Of a stretch of DNA of 64,000 nt, positions 8,521-19,019 are shown in pieces. Source of the DNA: Hyphomicrobiales bacterium (GTDB taxonomy: Bacteria; Pseudomonadota; Alphaproteobacteria; Rhizobiales; Beijerinckiaceae); contig CAKNFP010000002.1 in assembly GCA_930633525.1 (NCBI GenBank), forward strand, positions 124,001 to 188,000, written 5' to 3'. The stretch's first letter is position 1. Each line of letters opens with the position of its first letter. The notes beneath the pieces were generated by a model. It made no database searches. It was not told where the DNA came from and saw only the letters and a program-made list of their open reading frames with translations. The translations under genes and the position numbers were made by a program.

Positions 8521-9036
8521 CTATTCACGTACCCATTCCGAAACGATGTTGACCTTCGCGTCAGTCATCAGATGATAAAGCGGGCAAAGCCGCTCGACTT
8601 CGGAGCGGAACTTGGCGAGACGCTCGTCAGATTCCGGCGTCTTCATAAAAACCTTCTGATCAATCTTGTGATAGTGGTACGCAATGGGCTCGACCTGCGA
8701 GAACAACTTGCCCGTGCGCCGCATCTCTGCGCGGCGCACGTCGTGCTGGGCGACAGCTTCGAGGCGCACGCCGGTGATCTCGAACTTCATCTCCTTGCGC
8801 AGGATGTTCATGATCATGGCGGTGCAGGAGTTCAGCGCGCACAGGGTCATTTCGAGCGGCGTCGGGCCGCTGTCCTTGCCGCCGAGCTCGACCGGCTCGT
8901 CGACATAGATCGGCGGGAGGTCGCGGACACGATTGACGCTCTGATAATTGCCGAGATAGTCCGTCTTGACGCGAATGCTTTGCAAGCGCTCGCTGACCTG
9001 GATGTCAGCCGCCGCCGTCGTGGAAAGGTCGGTCAT
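8521..9036 (-). CDS. OsmC/Ohr-family protein
   Basis: A 171-residue OsmC-fold protein. GGKDSGPTPLEMTLCALNSCTAM (about 52-74) and the later LCPLYHL (about 150) supply the cysteines that OsmC/Ohr proteins use as thiol peroxidatic pair; both motifs are present here. CAGGAGC five bases before the ATG supports the start. It lies 43 bases downstream of hyuB and 93 bases upstream of the binding-protein gene on the same strand. Family members detoxify organic hydroperoxides, but many OsmC-like proteins in catabolic operons have no proven role. Here a role in handling a reactive intermediate is only an inference. Confidence 0.8.
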   Translation of the reverse strand: MTDLSTTAAADIQVSERLQSIRVKTDYLGNYQSVNRVRDLPPIYVDEPVELGGKDSGPTPLEMTLCALNSCTAMIMNILRKEMKFEITGVRLEAVAQHDVRRAEMRRTGKLFSQVEPIAYHYHKIDQKVFMKTPESDERLAKFRSEVERLCPLYHLMTDAKVNIVSEWVRE

Positions 9037-9079
9037 ATCTTGCTCCTGTCGTTACCTTGTTTGTGATTGGCCCGCATGG

Positions 9080-10891
9080 TCAGTCGCGGCCATCCTCGCC
9101 GCGATCGAAGGTCCAGGTGATAGCTCCGCGTTCGGTTGCCAGTTGCGCCCGCAGCGCGTCAGTCGCGGTGACATCGATGTGGAGCGCCGCATCAAGGACG
9201 ACGCCATAGTCTGTCTGCGCGGCAGAGAGGGAGATCTGCCCCTCGGCCACGTCATTGGCGACGCGCGCGGCAGGGCGGCTCAAGGGATCACCATAGCCGC
9301 CTCCGCCCGCCGTGTCCGAGACCAGGATGTCGCCGGTGCGCAGTGTGAAGCGCTCGCGCGCGGGCACTTTGTGCTCACTGCCGTCGGTGCGCTTGATGAC
9401 GGAAGACCAGGGCATGGCGGGCTTACCGCCTTTCAGGCCCCAGGGGCGCGAGAAATGGCGATCACCGCGATGGGTGACTTCAAGGGGCCCTTCGACCACC
9501 TCGAAGATCTTGCACATACCGAGACCGCCGCGATGCAGACCCGCGCCGCCGGAGTCGGTCTTCAGCCGCATGGAATGGATGCGCAGCGGATATTCGAGCT
9601 CCACCGCCTCGGTCGGCGCGTTCATCATGTTGGTGATGTCAGTCTCGATGTAGTCCACCCCGTCCTTCGTCGGCCGCGCACCCATGCCACCGCAGAACAG
9701 CTCGAGATAGACATAGGCGCGGCCATCGGTGGCGCGTCGTCCTGAGAAGCTGACTCCCTGCATGCCGCTGGAGGAGGCGCGGACCCGGTCTGGCGCCGCC
9801 TGGGCCAGACAGCCGAAAATGACGTCCGTCATGCGGCAGACCGTCATGGTGCGGGCGTTGACGGGGGCGGGATGGCGCGGATTGACCAGCGTGCCCTCTG
9901 GCAAACTGACACTGATCGGACGGAAGCAGCCGGCATTGTTGGGCAGGCGCGGGTCGGTGATACAGCGCACGCAGTAATAGGTGACGCAGGCGGCATGAGA
10001 AAATGCCGCGTTGGCGGCGCCCGCGACCTGCGGATCCGTGCCCGCGAAGTCGACATGGATGTCGGAGCCCCTGATGGTCAGGGTGGCCTGGATCTTGACG
10101 CGCTTGTCGAGCACGATCCCATCGTTGTCGATGTAGTCGATGAAGGTATAGCTGCCGTCCGGAATCTCGGCGATGCGGGCGCGGGTCAGCGCCTCCGAGC
10201 GGTCCATCAGCTCATCGATATAGGCGAGCACGGTGTCCTCGCCGAACTCCTCGCAGATCTCGGCGAAGCGCGCCGCGCCGATCTTGATCGAGGCGAACTG
10301 GGCGCCGAGGTCCGCTTCCAGGAAGGCTGGCATGCGCACGTTTTTGAGCAGGATGCCGCGGATCTGCTCGTCGAATACGCCCCGCGCGATCAGCTTGACC
10401 GGCGGCAGAACGATACCCTCCTGGAAAAGCTCGGTGGCATCAGGCGGCAGGCTGCCGATCGCCATGCCGCCGAGGTCTGAATGATGCGCCATGGAGGCCG
10501 CCATCGCGACGCAGCGCCCTGACGAAAACACCGGCGTCAGCGCGGTGATGTCGGGCAGATGCGTGCCTCCATCATACGGGTCGTTCATGATGTAGACGTC
10601 GCCTTCCTCCATGGTTTCCGGAGGAAAGGCGCGCAGCAGCGACTTCACCGTGGCGGCCAGTACCCCGAGGTGCTGCGGCAGCGCGACCGACTGGGCCATG
10701 GTGTCGCCGCTCACGGTGAACAAGGCGCATGAGCAGTCGGCCCCCTCCTTCAGGACGACGGAAAAGGCGCTGCGGATCAGCGTGCCTTCCATCTCCGCGG
10801 CGACGACATCGAGGCGGTTGCGGATCACCTCCAAGGTTATGGGATCGATCGCCATGCTGTCGCTGCGGGCTTCGATGGTGTTGAGCATCAT
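9080..10891 (-). CDS. hyuB: Hydantoinase/oxoprolinase B-family subunit (first copy)
   Basis: About 603 residues with the HyuB hallmarks: DPITLEVIRNRLDVVAAEMEGTLIRSAFS at the N-terminus, NDPYDGGTHLPDIT (about 105), MAHHSDLGGMA (about 135) and a Gly-rich C-terminus TAGGGGYGDPLSRP. The frame extends to 10951. The ATG at 10891 is chosen because AAGGA precedes it by 6 bases and it fits 10 bases after the upstream SDR stop. HyuB pairs with HyuA to make ATP-dependent hydrolases of cyclic amides (hydantoins, 5-oxoproline) or, in related enzymes, ketone carboxylases. The motifs do not tell these apart. Its HyuA partner is two genes upstream. Confidence 0.88.
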   Translation of the reverse strand: MMLNTIEARSDSMAIDPITLEVIRNRLDVVAAEMEGTLIRSAFSVVLKEGADCSCALFTVSGDTMAQSVALPQHLGVLAATVKSLLRAFPPETMEEGDVYIMNDPYDGGTHLPDITALTPVFSSGRCVAMAASMAHHSDLGGMAIGSLPPDATELFQEGIVLPPVKLIARGVFDEQIRGILLKNVRMPAFLEADLGAQFASIKIGAARFAEICEEFGEDTVLAYIDELMDRSEALTRARIAEIPDGSYTFIDYIDNDGIVLDKRVKIQATLTIRGSDIHVDFAGTDPQVAGAANAAFSHAACVTYYCVRCITDPRLPNNAGCFRPISVSLPEGTLVNPRHPAPVNARTMTVCRMTDVIFGCLAQAAPDRVRASSSGMQGVSFSGRRATDGRAYVYLELFCGGMGARPTKDGVDYIETDITNMMNAPTEAVELEYPLRIHSMRLKTDSGGAGLHRGGLGMCKIFEVVEGPLEVTHRGDRHFSRPWGLKGGKPAMPWSSVIKRTDGSEHKVPARERFTLRTGDILVSDTAGGGGYGDPLSRPAARVANDVAEGQISLSAAQTDYGVVLDAALHIDVTATDALRAQLATERGAITWTFDRGEDGRD

Positions 10892-10901
10892 TCCGGATCC
10901 T

Positions 10902-11693
10902 TCAGGATGAACGCCGCGGAAAATCGAGGCGGCCGGCCGAGAAACCGCCATCGATAACGATGGTGTCGCCGGCGATGGCCGCGGCGCCCGCGGAAGCGAG
11001 AAACATTACGGCGCCGGCTACCGCCTCGGGCGTCGCCAGCACGTGGTTTGCACTCTGGCTGCGATAGTAGTCAGCGACCTTCAGGAAGGCTGGATCGGTG
11101 AAGCCCGGCCGATCGACCAGTCCCGGAGCAACCGCGTTGATGGCAATGCCGAAAGCGCCGTATTCCAACGCGAGCCCGCGCGTGAGCATCTCCATGGCGG
11201 CTTTCGTGGCGCTGTAAAGCGCCGCGTCCGGGCGGGCATAGCGATAGTTGCCGGAGGTGATGTTGACGACGCGGCCGCGGATGCCAGCCTTCGCCATGCG
11301 CTCGCAGGCGTCGCGGCTCGTGAAAAGCATCGCCTTGACGTTCACCCGGAAGAGGCGGTCGAACTCATCCTCCGTGATGTCGCGGATCATCCGGTTGAAG
11401 TTGATGCCGGCGCCGTTGACCAGCACCGCCGGGGTACCGAAGCGTTCGGCGATGCCGTCGAGCACCCGGCTCACGGTGTTTGGATCGCTCATATCAGCGG
11501 CAATGCCATGCCCATCGCCGAGGGACGCGAGCCGCGCACCCGCCGCCGTGGCGCGGGTCTCGGTCGAGCCGATGGCGATGGTGGTCGCGCCGGCCGCGAC
11601 AAAAGCCTCGGCGATAGCAAGACCCACATGGCCCGTGCCGCCGGTGATGATCACCGGTCCGAGGGTCCAGGGTTCAGGCGCCCGATCACGCAT
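10902..11693 (-). CDS. SDR-family oxidoreductase between hyuA and hyuB
   Basis: A 263-residue SDR with cofactor turn TGGTGHVG (17-24), Ser147, Tyr160 and Lys164 (YSATK) and C-terminal VIDGGFSAG. The frame could extend to 11747, but the ATG at 11693 overlaps the hyuA stop by 8 bases and gives a normal SDR N-terminus, so that start is used. The gene sits between hyuA and hyuB, with 10 bases to hyuB. Such tight interleaving suggests that its product acts on the same substrate or product as the HyuAB enzyme. The exact reaction is unknown. Confidence 0.85.
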   Translation of the reverse strand: MRDRAPEPWTLGPVIITGGTGHVGLAIAEAFVAAGATTIAIGSTETRATAAGARLASLGDGHGIAADMSDPNTVSRVLDGIAERFGTPAVLVNGAGINFNRMIRDITEDEFDRLFRVNVKAMLFTSRDACERMAKAGIRGRVVNITSGNYRYARPDAALYSATKAAMEMLTRGLALEYGAFGIAINAVAPGLVDRPGFTDPAFLKVADYYRSQSANHVLATPEAVAGAVMFLASAGAAAIAGDTIVIDGGFSAGRLDFPRRSS

Positions 11694-13764
11694 CGGCCGG
11701 CATCTCCACGATGATATTGCCGTTGGGTTCGACGAAGGCGGTCTCACCCGGCAGCACGACGGTGGTGCTATCCAGCTGTTCGACGATGAACGGCCCGGCC
11801 TGCTTGGTGCCTATCGGCAACTGATCGCGACGATAGACCGGGATATCGACGTGACGATCGTGATCGCTCAGGTAGACCGAGCGCGTTCCGTGCTGCGCCT
11901 TCTCCCAGGATGGGCCGGGCTTTGGCGGTTCGAGGCGGACCTTCGGCACAGTCGCGAAATGCACAGTGCGCAGATTGACGAATTCCACGGCGGCCGCGGG
12001 GTTGCGTTGCCGATAAACCCGCTCGTGGTGCTCGTGGAAGGCGGCGACGAGGCTGCTGATCAGTGCGTCGTCGAAGGCCTCGGTAATGGGGATCTCCAGC
12101 TCGTAGGACTGGCCGACGTAGCGCATCTCGGCATAACGGCGCACGCCCACGCGTGTATCGGCGATATTCTCCTGCCGCATGCGTTCCCGCCCGGCGCGGT
12201 CCAGCCTGTCGAAGGCTTCCGCCAGTTCCGCGAGGGGGAGCCCTGTCGCTGACTGGCGGAATGAAGCGGTATGATCGTGCTCGATGTCGGACACGAGGAG
12301 GCCGAATGCCGAGAGAACGCCGGGGGCGAAGGGCACGATGACGCGCGGGATGCGCAACGCACGCGCCAGCGCACTGCCGTGTAATGGGCCGGCACCGCCC
12401 AGCACGATCAAGGCGAATTCCCGCGGATCATAGCCCCTGGCGATCGTGAGCAGGCGGATCTCGTCGGCCATGCGGTTGTTGAGGATGGTGTGGATGCCAT
12501 GTGCCACGCGGACCTTGCTCATGGCGAGCCTCGCGCCCATCGCCTCGATGACGCGATGAGAAGCTGAAGCATCGAGTTTGACATGGCCGCCGGCGAAGTA
12601 ATCTGCATTGAGATAGCCGAGCACGATCGAGGCATCGGTCACCGTCGGTTCGGTGCCCCCCTGGCCATAGCAGGCCGGTCCCGGCACGGAGCCGGCGCTC
12701 TGCGGGCCGACATGCAGGCTGGACGCCTCGTCGAGCCAGGCGATGCTGCCACCGCCGGCGCCAATCGAGACGACATCGAGCATGGGAATACGCAGGGGAT
12801 ATTTGAGCACCTTGCCTTCCGCCGAGGTCAGCGGCTTGCCGTCGACCACGAGGCCGATGTCGGCTGTGGTGCCGCCGATGTCGTTGGAGATCAGGTTCTT
12901 CTCACCGCACAGCTCCCCCACCATCTGCGCGGCGACGACGCCAGCGGCCGGCCCCGAGCGCAGGAGGCTGACCGGTCGCTCCACCGCCGTGCGCGCCGCC
13001 GCGATGCCGCCACGGGACTGCATGATTTCGAGCCGCGCCGGCACGCCCGTCTCCGTGAGCTTGCCTTCCAAGGCATCGATATAGTTGGCAACCTTCGGGC
13101 GGACATAGGCATCGAAAGTCGTCACCAGTGTTCGCTCATATTCGCGAAAGGTGGGATCGATGGCCGAGGACAGTGAAACCGGCAGATGCGGATACATCTC
13201 GTTGATGATGGCCTTCGTCCGCAATTCATGGGCGGGATGAAGGAAGGAGAACAGATAACAGACCGAGATGACCTCGGCGCCCTGGCTTTCAACCAGTTCA
13301 CGCACCGCCGCGCGCACGCCTTCTTCATCAAGGGACTTGAGAACGGAGCCGTCGGCCGCGATGCGTTCACGGATGCCGATCCGCCGCCGGCGCGGGGCGA
13401 GGAAGCCAGGCGTCTCGGCATCGATGAAGAGGTTATAGAGTTCGGAGCGCTTCTGGCGCCCGATGACCAGCACATCCTCGAAGCCTTCGGTGGTCAGGAG
13501 TCCGGTGATTGCGCCTTTCTGTTCGACCACGGCATTGGTCGCGACAGTGGTGCCGTGGATGAAACGCGTGACATTGGCGGGTGTGAGGGCTGTTCCACCG
13601 AGCAGGCGCGTCATGCCGTCGACAACACCAAGGGAGGGGTTCGCAGGCGTGCTCGGAACCTTGATCAGGGTCATCGCGCCGCCGTCCGTCATGCCCACGA
13701 CATCGGTGAAGGTTCCGCCGACGTCGATCGCTATCGAAAGGGTGGTGTCCATCTGTCGTGTCAT
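11686..13764 (-). CDS. hyuA: Hydantoinase/oxoprolinase A-family subunit (first copy)
   Basis: A 692-residue HyuA protein. The N-terminal SIAIDVGGTFTDVVG is the ATP-binding turn of the ASKHA-like fold. FIHGTTVATNAVVEQKGA (about 68), SNDIGGTTADIGLV (about 293), GAGGGSIAW (about 335) and LGGAGPLHGSALA (about 445) are the conserved blocks in order. The length is normal. The first ATG at 13764 and another at 13752 are both possible; neither has an ideal ribosome site. It begins 33 bases after livF ends and overlaps the following SDR by 8 bases, so it is part of the importer train. It should form a complex with the HyuB encoded two genes downstream. Confidence 0.88.
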   Translation of the reverse strand: MTRQMDTTLSIAIDVGGTFTDVVGMTDGGAMTLIKVPSTPANPSLGVVDGMTRLLGGTALTPANVTRFIHGTTVATNAVVEQKGAITGLLTTEGFEDVLVIGRQKRSELYNLFIDAETPGFLAPRRRRIGIRERIAADGSVLKSLDEEGVRAAVRELVESQGAEVISVCYLFSFLHPAHELRTKAIINEMYPHLPVSLSSAIDPTFREYERTLVTTFDAYVRPKVANYIDALEGKLTETGVPARLEIMQSRGGIAAARTAVERPVSLLRSGPAAGVVAAQMVGELCGEKNLISNDIGGTTADIGLVVDGKPLTSAEGKVLKYPLRIPMLDVVSIGAGGGSIAWLDEASSLHVGPQSAGSVPGPACYGQGGTEPTVTDASIVLGYLNADYFAGGHVKLDASASHRVIEAMGARLAMSKVRVAHGIHTILNNRMADEIRLLTIARGYDPREFALIVLGGAGPLHGSALARALRIPRVIVPFAPGVLSAFGLLVSDIEHDHTASFRQSATGLPLAELAEAFDRLDRAGRERMRQENIADTRVGVRRYAEMRYVGQSYELEIPITEAFDDALISSLVAAFHEHHERVYRQRNPAAAVEFVNLRTVHFATVPKVRLEPPKPGPSWEKAQHGTRSVYLSDHDRHVDIPVYRRDQLPIGTKQAGPFIVEQLDSTTVVLPGETAFVEPNGNIIVEMPADA

Positions 13765-13797
13765 TTCCAGTTTTGTGCGGACGTTCGGAGTGGAATG

Positions 13798-14502
13798 TCA
13801 GCCGAGGTACGCACGGATGGTGTCTTCATCCTTGAGAAGGTCGATGCCCGGCCCCTCGGCCACGACCGTCCCGGTCCTGAGCACATAGGCGTAATGGGCA
13901 ACGTTGAGAGCCATGAAGGCGTTCTGCTCGATGAGCAGGACCGAGGTGCCGCCCGCATTGATGGCGCGGATCGCTTCGAACATCGTTTGAACGAGGATGG
14001 GCGCCAACCCGAGGGAGGGTTCATCGAGAAGCAGGATGTCCGGCGCGGCCATCATGGCCCGGCCGATGGCCAGCATCTGCTGTTCGCCGCCGGACAGGGT
14101 GCCGGCGGTCTGCGTCCGCCGTTCCTTGAGCCGCGGAAAGATGGTGAAGATGCGCTCCAGGGTCTCGGCGGCCTGCGCGAGCTGGCCCCGTCCATAGGCG
14201 CCCAGACGCAGGTTTTCCATGACAGAGAGGCCGGCAAAGACGCGCCGCCCCTCGGGACATTGCACGATGCCCCGGCGCGCCACCTGGAAGGCCGGTATGC
14301 CCGAGAGGGAAGCCCCGCGATAGACGATCTCGCCGCGCGCCGGCGCCAGCTCGCCGGAGATGGCGCGCACGATCGTGCTTTTGCCCGCTCCATTGGCGCC
14401 GACGATCGAGACAATGTGGCCCTGGGGAATGGCGAGAGACACGCCGCGGACGGCGACGATGGGCCCGTAGGAGACGTGAAGATCGCGCGTTTCGAGCAGC
14501 AT
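13798..14502 (-). CDS. livF: Branched-chain amino acid-type ABC transporter ATPase LivF
   Basis: A 234-residue ATPase. Walker A GANGAGKST (about 35-43), Q-loop CPEGRRVF, signature LSGGEQQMLAIGRAM (about 139) and Walker B ILLLDEPSLGLAP are all present, and the GRRVFAGLSVMENL stretch is LivF-specific. It ends IRAYLG, as LivF proteins do. It follows livG after 2 bases and supplies one of the two ATPases of the Liv-type importer encoded upstream. Confidence 0.93.
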   Translation of the reverse strand: MLLETRDLHVSYGPIVAVRGVSLAIPQGHIVSIVGANGAGKSTIVRAISGELAPARGEIVYRGASLSGIPAFQVARRGIVQCPEGRRVFAGLSVMENLRLGAYGRGQLAQAAETLERIFTIFPRLKERRTQTAGTLSGGEQQMLAIGRAMMAAPDILLLDEPSLGLAPILVQTMFEAIRAINAGGTSVLLIEQNAFMALNVAHYAYVLRTGTVVAEGPGIDLLKDEDTIRAYLG

Positions 14503-14504
14503 CG

Positions 14505-15277
<773 letters not shown>

Positions 15278-15281
<4 letters not shown>

Positions 15282-17164
15282 CCGACCTCCTTCACGACTG
15301 CGCCGCGCGCCACGGGCGCCTTGCGCGTGGGGGCGTCATGACGCCGGCCGAGCAGGCCCTGCGGCCGGAAGAGAATGATGAGGACCATGATCAGTCCGTA
15401 GATCGCGAGCCTGTATTCGGAAGCGAAGCGAAGGAGTTCGGGAAGCGCGGCCAGGACAGCCCCGCCGAATATGGCGCCGGGCACGCTGCCGAGGCCTCCC
15501 AGCACCACCATGGCGAGATAGGAGATGGAGACCACCGGGGTGAAGCTGTCCGGGCTGATGAAGCTGATGTAGTGCGCCCAGAACGCGCCGGCCGCGCCTG
15601 CGATCGCCGCAGAAACGATGAACACTTTCGCCTTAACGACGCGCGGATCGACACCCACGCTCGCCATGCCCAGTTCATCGTCACGCATGGCGCGCAGGGC
15701 GCGGCCGAACGGTGAATTCAGCAGGGCGAGGACGACAAAGGTCGAGATAACCAGAATGGCCAGTATAAGGTAGTAAAAGCCGACGCCGTGCAGCTCGCTT
15801 CCGAAGAAGCTGGGTGCAGGGATGGCGCGAATACCCATCGGGCCGCGTGTGAGATCAATCCAGTTCAGCATGATCATCCAGACGACGCCGGATAATCCGA
15901 ATGTTCCCATGGCGACGTAGTGACCGCGCAGGCGCATCATCGGCCAGGCGAAGACCGCGCCGAAAAGTCCTGTCGCGGCGATGGCAAGCCCCATGCTGAT
16001 CCAGGTCGGCACGCCGTATCGCGTGCTCAGGATGGCTGTGGCATAGGCGCCGAAGCCGTAGAAGGCCGCATGCCCCAGGGAGATGAGCCCGGCGAAGCCC
16101 GCGATGAGGTTGAGGCTGAGGGCGATCGTGCCGGACATCGCCATGATGGTGAGAACGCGCAGGTAATACGCGTCCGTGACGACCAGCGGCAATGCCGCTG
16201 CGATGACGATCGGCAGCACCAGCAGGGGCTGCCGCAGATCAAGTTTGGGCACGGGGGGAAGCGGGAAAATGCTGAGATTTGTGCGCTCGACCTTGTCGAG
16301 CCCGCGCCGGCCGAGCAATCCCGTCGGCTTGACGACCAGGACCGCCACGAGAAGCCCGAAGGCGATGGCGTCGCGCCAAGCGGAGGAGAAATAGACGCTG
16401 GTGACGGATTCCGCGATTCCGAGCAGGAGGCCGCCGACGATTGCGCCTGCGATCTGCTCCATCCCGCCCAACACGGAGGCAGCAAAGGCCTTCGTCATGC
16501 TGAGCGAGCCCATGGTGGGATAAATTGAATTGTAGAGCGCCGCGCCGAGCACGCCTGCCGCGCCACCCATCGCAGAGGCAATGCAGAAGGACACCACGAT
16601 CAGGCGATCGACGTCGATGCCAAGGAGTTGCGCGGCACGCCTGTCCTCGGCGACGGCCCGGACCGCAGTGCCGAAATCCGTATGGTGCAGCACATAGTGC
16701 AGGCAAGCGATCGCTGCGACGACGACCGCGAGCGTCACGAGTTCCCAGGTGCTGACGGTGATCATGCCGAGCTGGAAGACGTGCGCCGTGAGCGTCGGGG
16801 AAAGCGGCTGCGTTTGCGGACCAAAAATGAAATGGGCCAGGTTCTCGATGATGAGCCCGAGGCCCATGGTCGTGATCAAGGACATCAGCAACGGTTGGTC
16901 CCTGAGGGGCCGCACGGCGATGCGCTCGATAATCCAGCCGACAATGAAAGCTGCGACAATGCCGCCTGCAAACGCGAGCACAACGGGTGCGCCCGCACTC
17001 ACCATGAGGACCATCGCAATATAGGCCGCGACGGTATAGGAAGCTCCTTGACCGAAATTGATAATATTCAGAACGCCGAATACAAGGGATACGCCGATAG
17101 CACCCAGCGCATAGGTCCCTCCTACCGTCAATCCGTTGGTGATGACCTGCAATAAGAGATCCAT
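15278..17164 (-). CDS. Fused LivH-LivM permease of a Liv-type ABC importer
   Basis: A 628-residue protein in which two permeases normally encoded separately are one chain. Residues 1 to about 290 are LivH-like (TYALGAIGVSLVFGVLNIINFGQG, ERIAVRPLRDQP, and the terminal VKPTGLLGRRG). Residues from about 310 are LivM-like (SLNLIAGFAGLISLGHAAFYGFGAYA, RLRGHYVAMGTF, SPFGRALRAMRDDELGMASVG, LVVLGGLGSVPGAIFGG). Each half ends with the same PxGLLGRR coupling tail, as in separate proteins. No stop or frameshift separates the halves. It is the first gene of the train and overlaps livG by 4 bases. About 15 membrane helices are expected. Confidence 0.9.
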
Positions 17165-17406
17165 CGAGCGTTATCTCTCTCGTCGGCTGGCTGGTTGTCA
17201 CACGGCATGATCCGGATGCCTGATCCGGCAGACCGGAAGTAATCACCTCGACGCGATCGTTATGAGTCTCGCGTCGGGCACGGTATGAGCGTAACGAAAT
17301 GCTTATCGTTGCTATGAAGCGACGATATACTCACGCAGTGAACGAAATACGCCAAAAACAGAAGCTGTCGTTAGGTCTGAACTCGCTTCTGGGCACGGGA
17401 AAAGAG

Positions 17407-17426
17407 GCCGGACTTATCCGTCCGGC
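17407..17426 (-). other. Hairpin in the leader of the livHM train
   Basis: GCCGGAC and GTCCGGC form a 7-bp stem with a 6-base loop, followed on the minus strand by CTCTTTTCCC. It lies about 245 bases upstream of livHM and could act as a weak terminator or attenuator in a leader transcript. A short plus-strand frame at 17299-17493 overlaps it but shows no family resemblance. The rest of 17165-17503 holds nothing I recognise. Confidence 0.4.
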
Positions 17427-17503
17427 TGCACAGCGAAGAAACTGGACCCCGTCTTACGCTAATTTATTAGCAGATCCTCGGATGCTGCAGTAGTATCTTT
17501 AAG

Positions 17504-17532
17504 TGTTGCGACTGTCGCAACAGTGTTGCGTC
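17504..17532. promoter_or_regulatory. Palindromic operator between iclR and the livHM train
   Basis: TGTTGCGACTGTCGCAACA (17504-17522) is a perfect inverted repeat with 9-bp arms and one central base. A third half-site TGTTGCGTC follows at 17524-17532. It lies about 80-105 bases upstream of the IclR start and in the only intergenic shared with the minus-strand train. It is the natural candidate for the binding site of this IclR protein. The assignment rests on position and symmetry. Confidence 0.65.
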
Positions 17533-17608
17533 TTCAATAAATCTAAACTACAGCTAAAATGAATGTCAATGTGACTTTGGCGCTGCCATGCAAAAAAGAG
17601 AGGCGTTC

Positions 17609-18418
17609 ATGGAGGGCAGCTTGAATCGAGGGAGCGCGGAGGCGCCTGGCGGGTTCCAGAGCATCGCGGCAGTCGATCATGCTCTGGTCGTGCTGAAGAC
17701 CCTCGCCACGAGCGTCGAGCCGCTGGGCGTCAACGAACTGGCGCGGCGGATCGGCCTGCACAAGAGTACGGTTTCCCGTCTTCTCCGGACCCTTGAGAAC
17801 CACCATTTCATCCAACGCGACGCGGCCCACGGGCGCATCAGCCTGGGGCTAGGGGTCGTCGCGCTCGCCGGGCCGATGCTGGGTGCGATGGATGTTATCG
17901 CCATCGGCCGGCCTGTGCTGGAACGCATCGCCAATACGACGGGCGAAACGGTCAGCCTTGCCCTCTGGAACGGCCAGGAAGCCGTTATGGTAGAGCAGGT
18001 CCTGGGGACGCGAACCGTGGTACACTATACGTGGCGCGGCAAGGCAGTGCCCGCCCATTCCACCGCGGTCGGCAAGATCTTCCTGGCGTTTCTTCCTGAC
18101 AGCGAGGTGCGTCCCCTTCTGGCGGCGCCCCTCGAGCGATATACGGAATTCACGATTGTCGATCCCGAGACGATGGCCGTTGAGATCGCCCGGATTCGAC
18201 ACACCGGCTACGCGCTCAATTTTGAAGAGAACGAGCTCGAGTCCTGTGGCGTTGCGGCTGCGGCCTATGATTTCAACGGCAAGGTTGCAACCGTTCTCAA
18301 TATCGCTATTCCCAAATATCGCTTTGATGAGGAGCAGCAACTGCGCCTGGCAGAGATCGTCGTCGAGGGCGCGCGCGAGTTGTCTGGCAAGCTCGGCTAT
18401 GGCAATCGCGCGCGTTGA
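17609..18418 (+). CDS. IclR-family transcriptional regulator of the livHM-hyu train
   Basis: A 269-residue IclR protein. The N-terminal winged helix spans roughly residues 18-80 (AAVDHALVVLKTL, LGVNELARRIGLHKSTVSRLLRTLENHHFI). The C-terminal effector domain includes LERIANTTGETVSLALW and HSTAVGKIFLAFLP. The ATG at 17609 is preferred to 17588 because GAGAGG lies just upstream. It is divergent from the 17-kb minus-strand catabolic train, with a strong palindrome in the intergenic, and is followed at 113 bases by a RidA gene. IclR proteins usually sense a pathway intermediate. Confidence 0.9.
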   Translation: MEGSLNRGSAEAPGGFQSIAAVDHALVVLKTLATSVEPLGVNELARRIGLHKSTVSRLLRTLENHHFIQRDAAHGRISLGLGVVALAGPMLGAMDVIAIGRPVLERIANTTGETVSLALWNGQEAVMVEQVLGTRTVVHYTWRGKAVPAHSTAVGKIFLAFLPDSEVRPLLAAPLERYTEFTIVDPETMAVEIARIRHTGYALNFEENELESCGVAAAAYDFNGKVATVLNIAIPKYRFDEEQQLRLAEIVVEGARELSGKLGYGNRAR

Positions 18419-18531
18419 AGGGATCAGCCCGAGTGGTCTTCCTTGGTGAGGCTTGAGGCCGCCTTGGTCCTGAGCTACGAGAATGCGGACAGGCAGGGCG
18501 TTGCGTGTCGGCCTGATGTAAGAGGAAGACG

Positions 18532-18924
18532 ATGACCACGAAAAGCGACGTATCCAGCCTTGTCCAGCATTTTGGCATCGGTGCGCGAGCGAGCATTGCC
18601 GTCACCCACAATGGCGTTGGATATTTCGCGGTCACGCCTCAGGCGCCCTACGACGGAACGCTGCCCGCGGCGGACCAGGCGCGCCAGCTTTTCGCGAAGG
18701 CTGACGGCCGACTGGCCGAGATCGGCAGCGGGAAGGACAAGCTGCTGTTCGTGGCCATCATCGTCGCCGATATGAACGACAAAGACGCGGTGAATGCGGT
18801 ATGGGACGCGTGGGTCTCAGACGTCACGCCTCCGGCCCGTGCCTGTTTCGAGGCCAAACTGGCGAGCCCCGATCTCAAGGTCGAGATGATCATGCTCTGC
18901 GCGGCGGATCAGGGCGGCGCCTGA
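18532..18924 (+). CDS. RidA/YjgF-family protein
   Basis: A 130-residue RidA-fold protein. The C-terminal PPARACFEAKLASPDLKVEMIML contains the Arg (about 105) and acidic residues that RidA uses to hydrolyse reactive enamines/imines. The middle part (DKLLFVAIIVADMNDKDAVNAVWDAWV) matches the YjgF subgroup. It lies 113 bases after the IclR gene on the same strand and is convergent with the next IclR gene. A RidA next to a HyuAB-type amide-degrading cluster could remove reactive imine by-products, but this is an inference. It may have its own promoter. Confidence 0.85.
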   Translation: MTTKSDVSSLVQHFGIGARASIAVTHNGVGYFAVTPQAPYDGTLPAADQARQLFAKADGRLAEIGSGKDKLLFVAIIVADMNDKDAVNAVWDAWVSDVTPPARACFEAKLASPDLKVEMIMLCAADQGGA

Positions 18925-19019
18925 AGCGGACGGTTTCGTTCAGGTGTCGGCGACGAGGGGCGGGCGGATGTATCAGGAGCCTGCGGCTGGAAATTCCTCA
19001 CCTCCCGCCCGATCTTCTT

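Noticed and set aside
17299..17493. 64-codon plus-strand frame in the livHM-iclR intergenic
   Set aside because: No ribosome site and no family resemblance; it overlaps a hairpin and ends near the operator.
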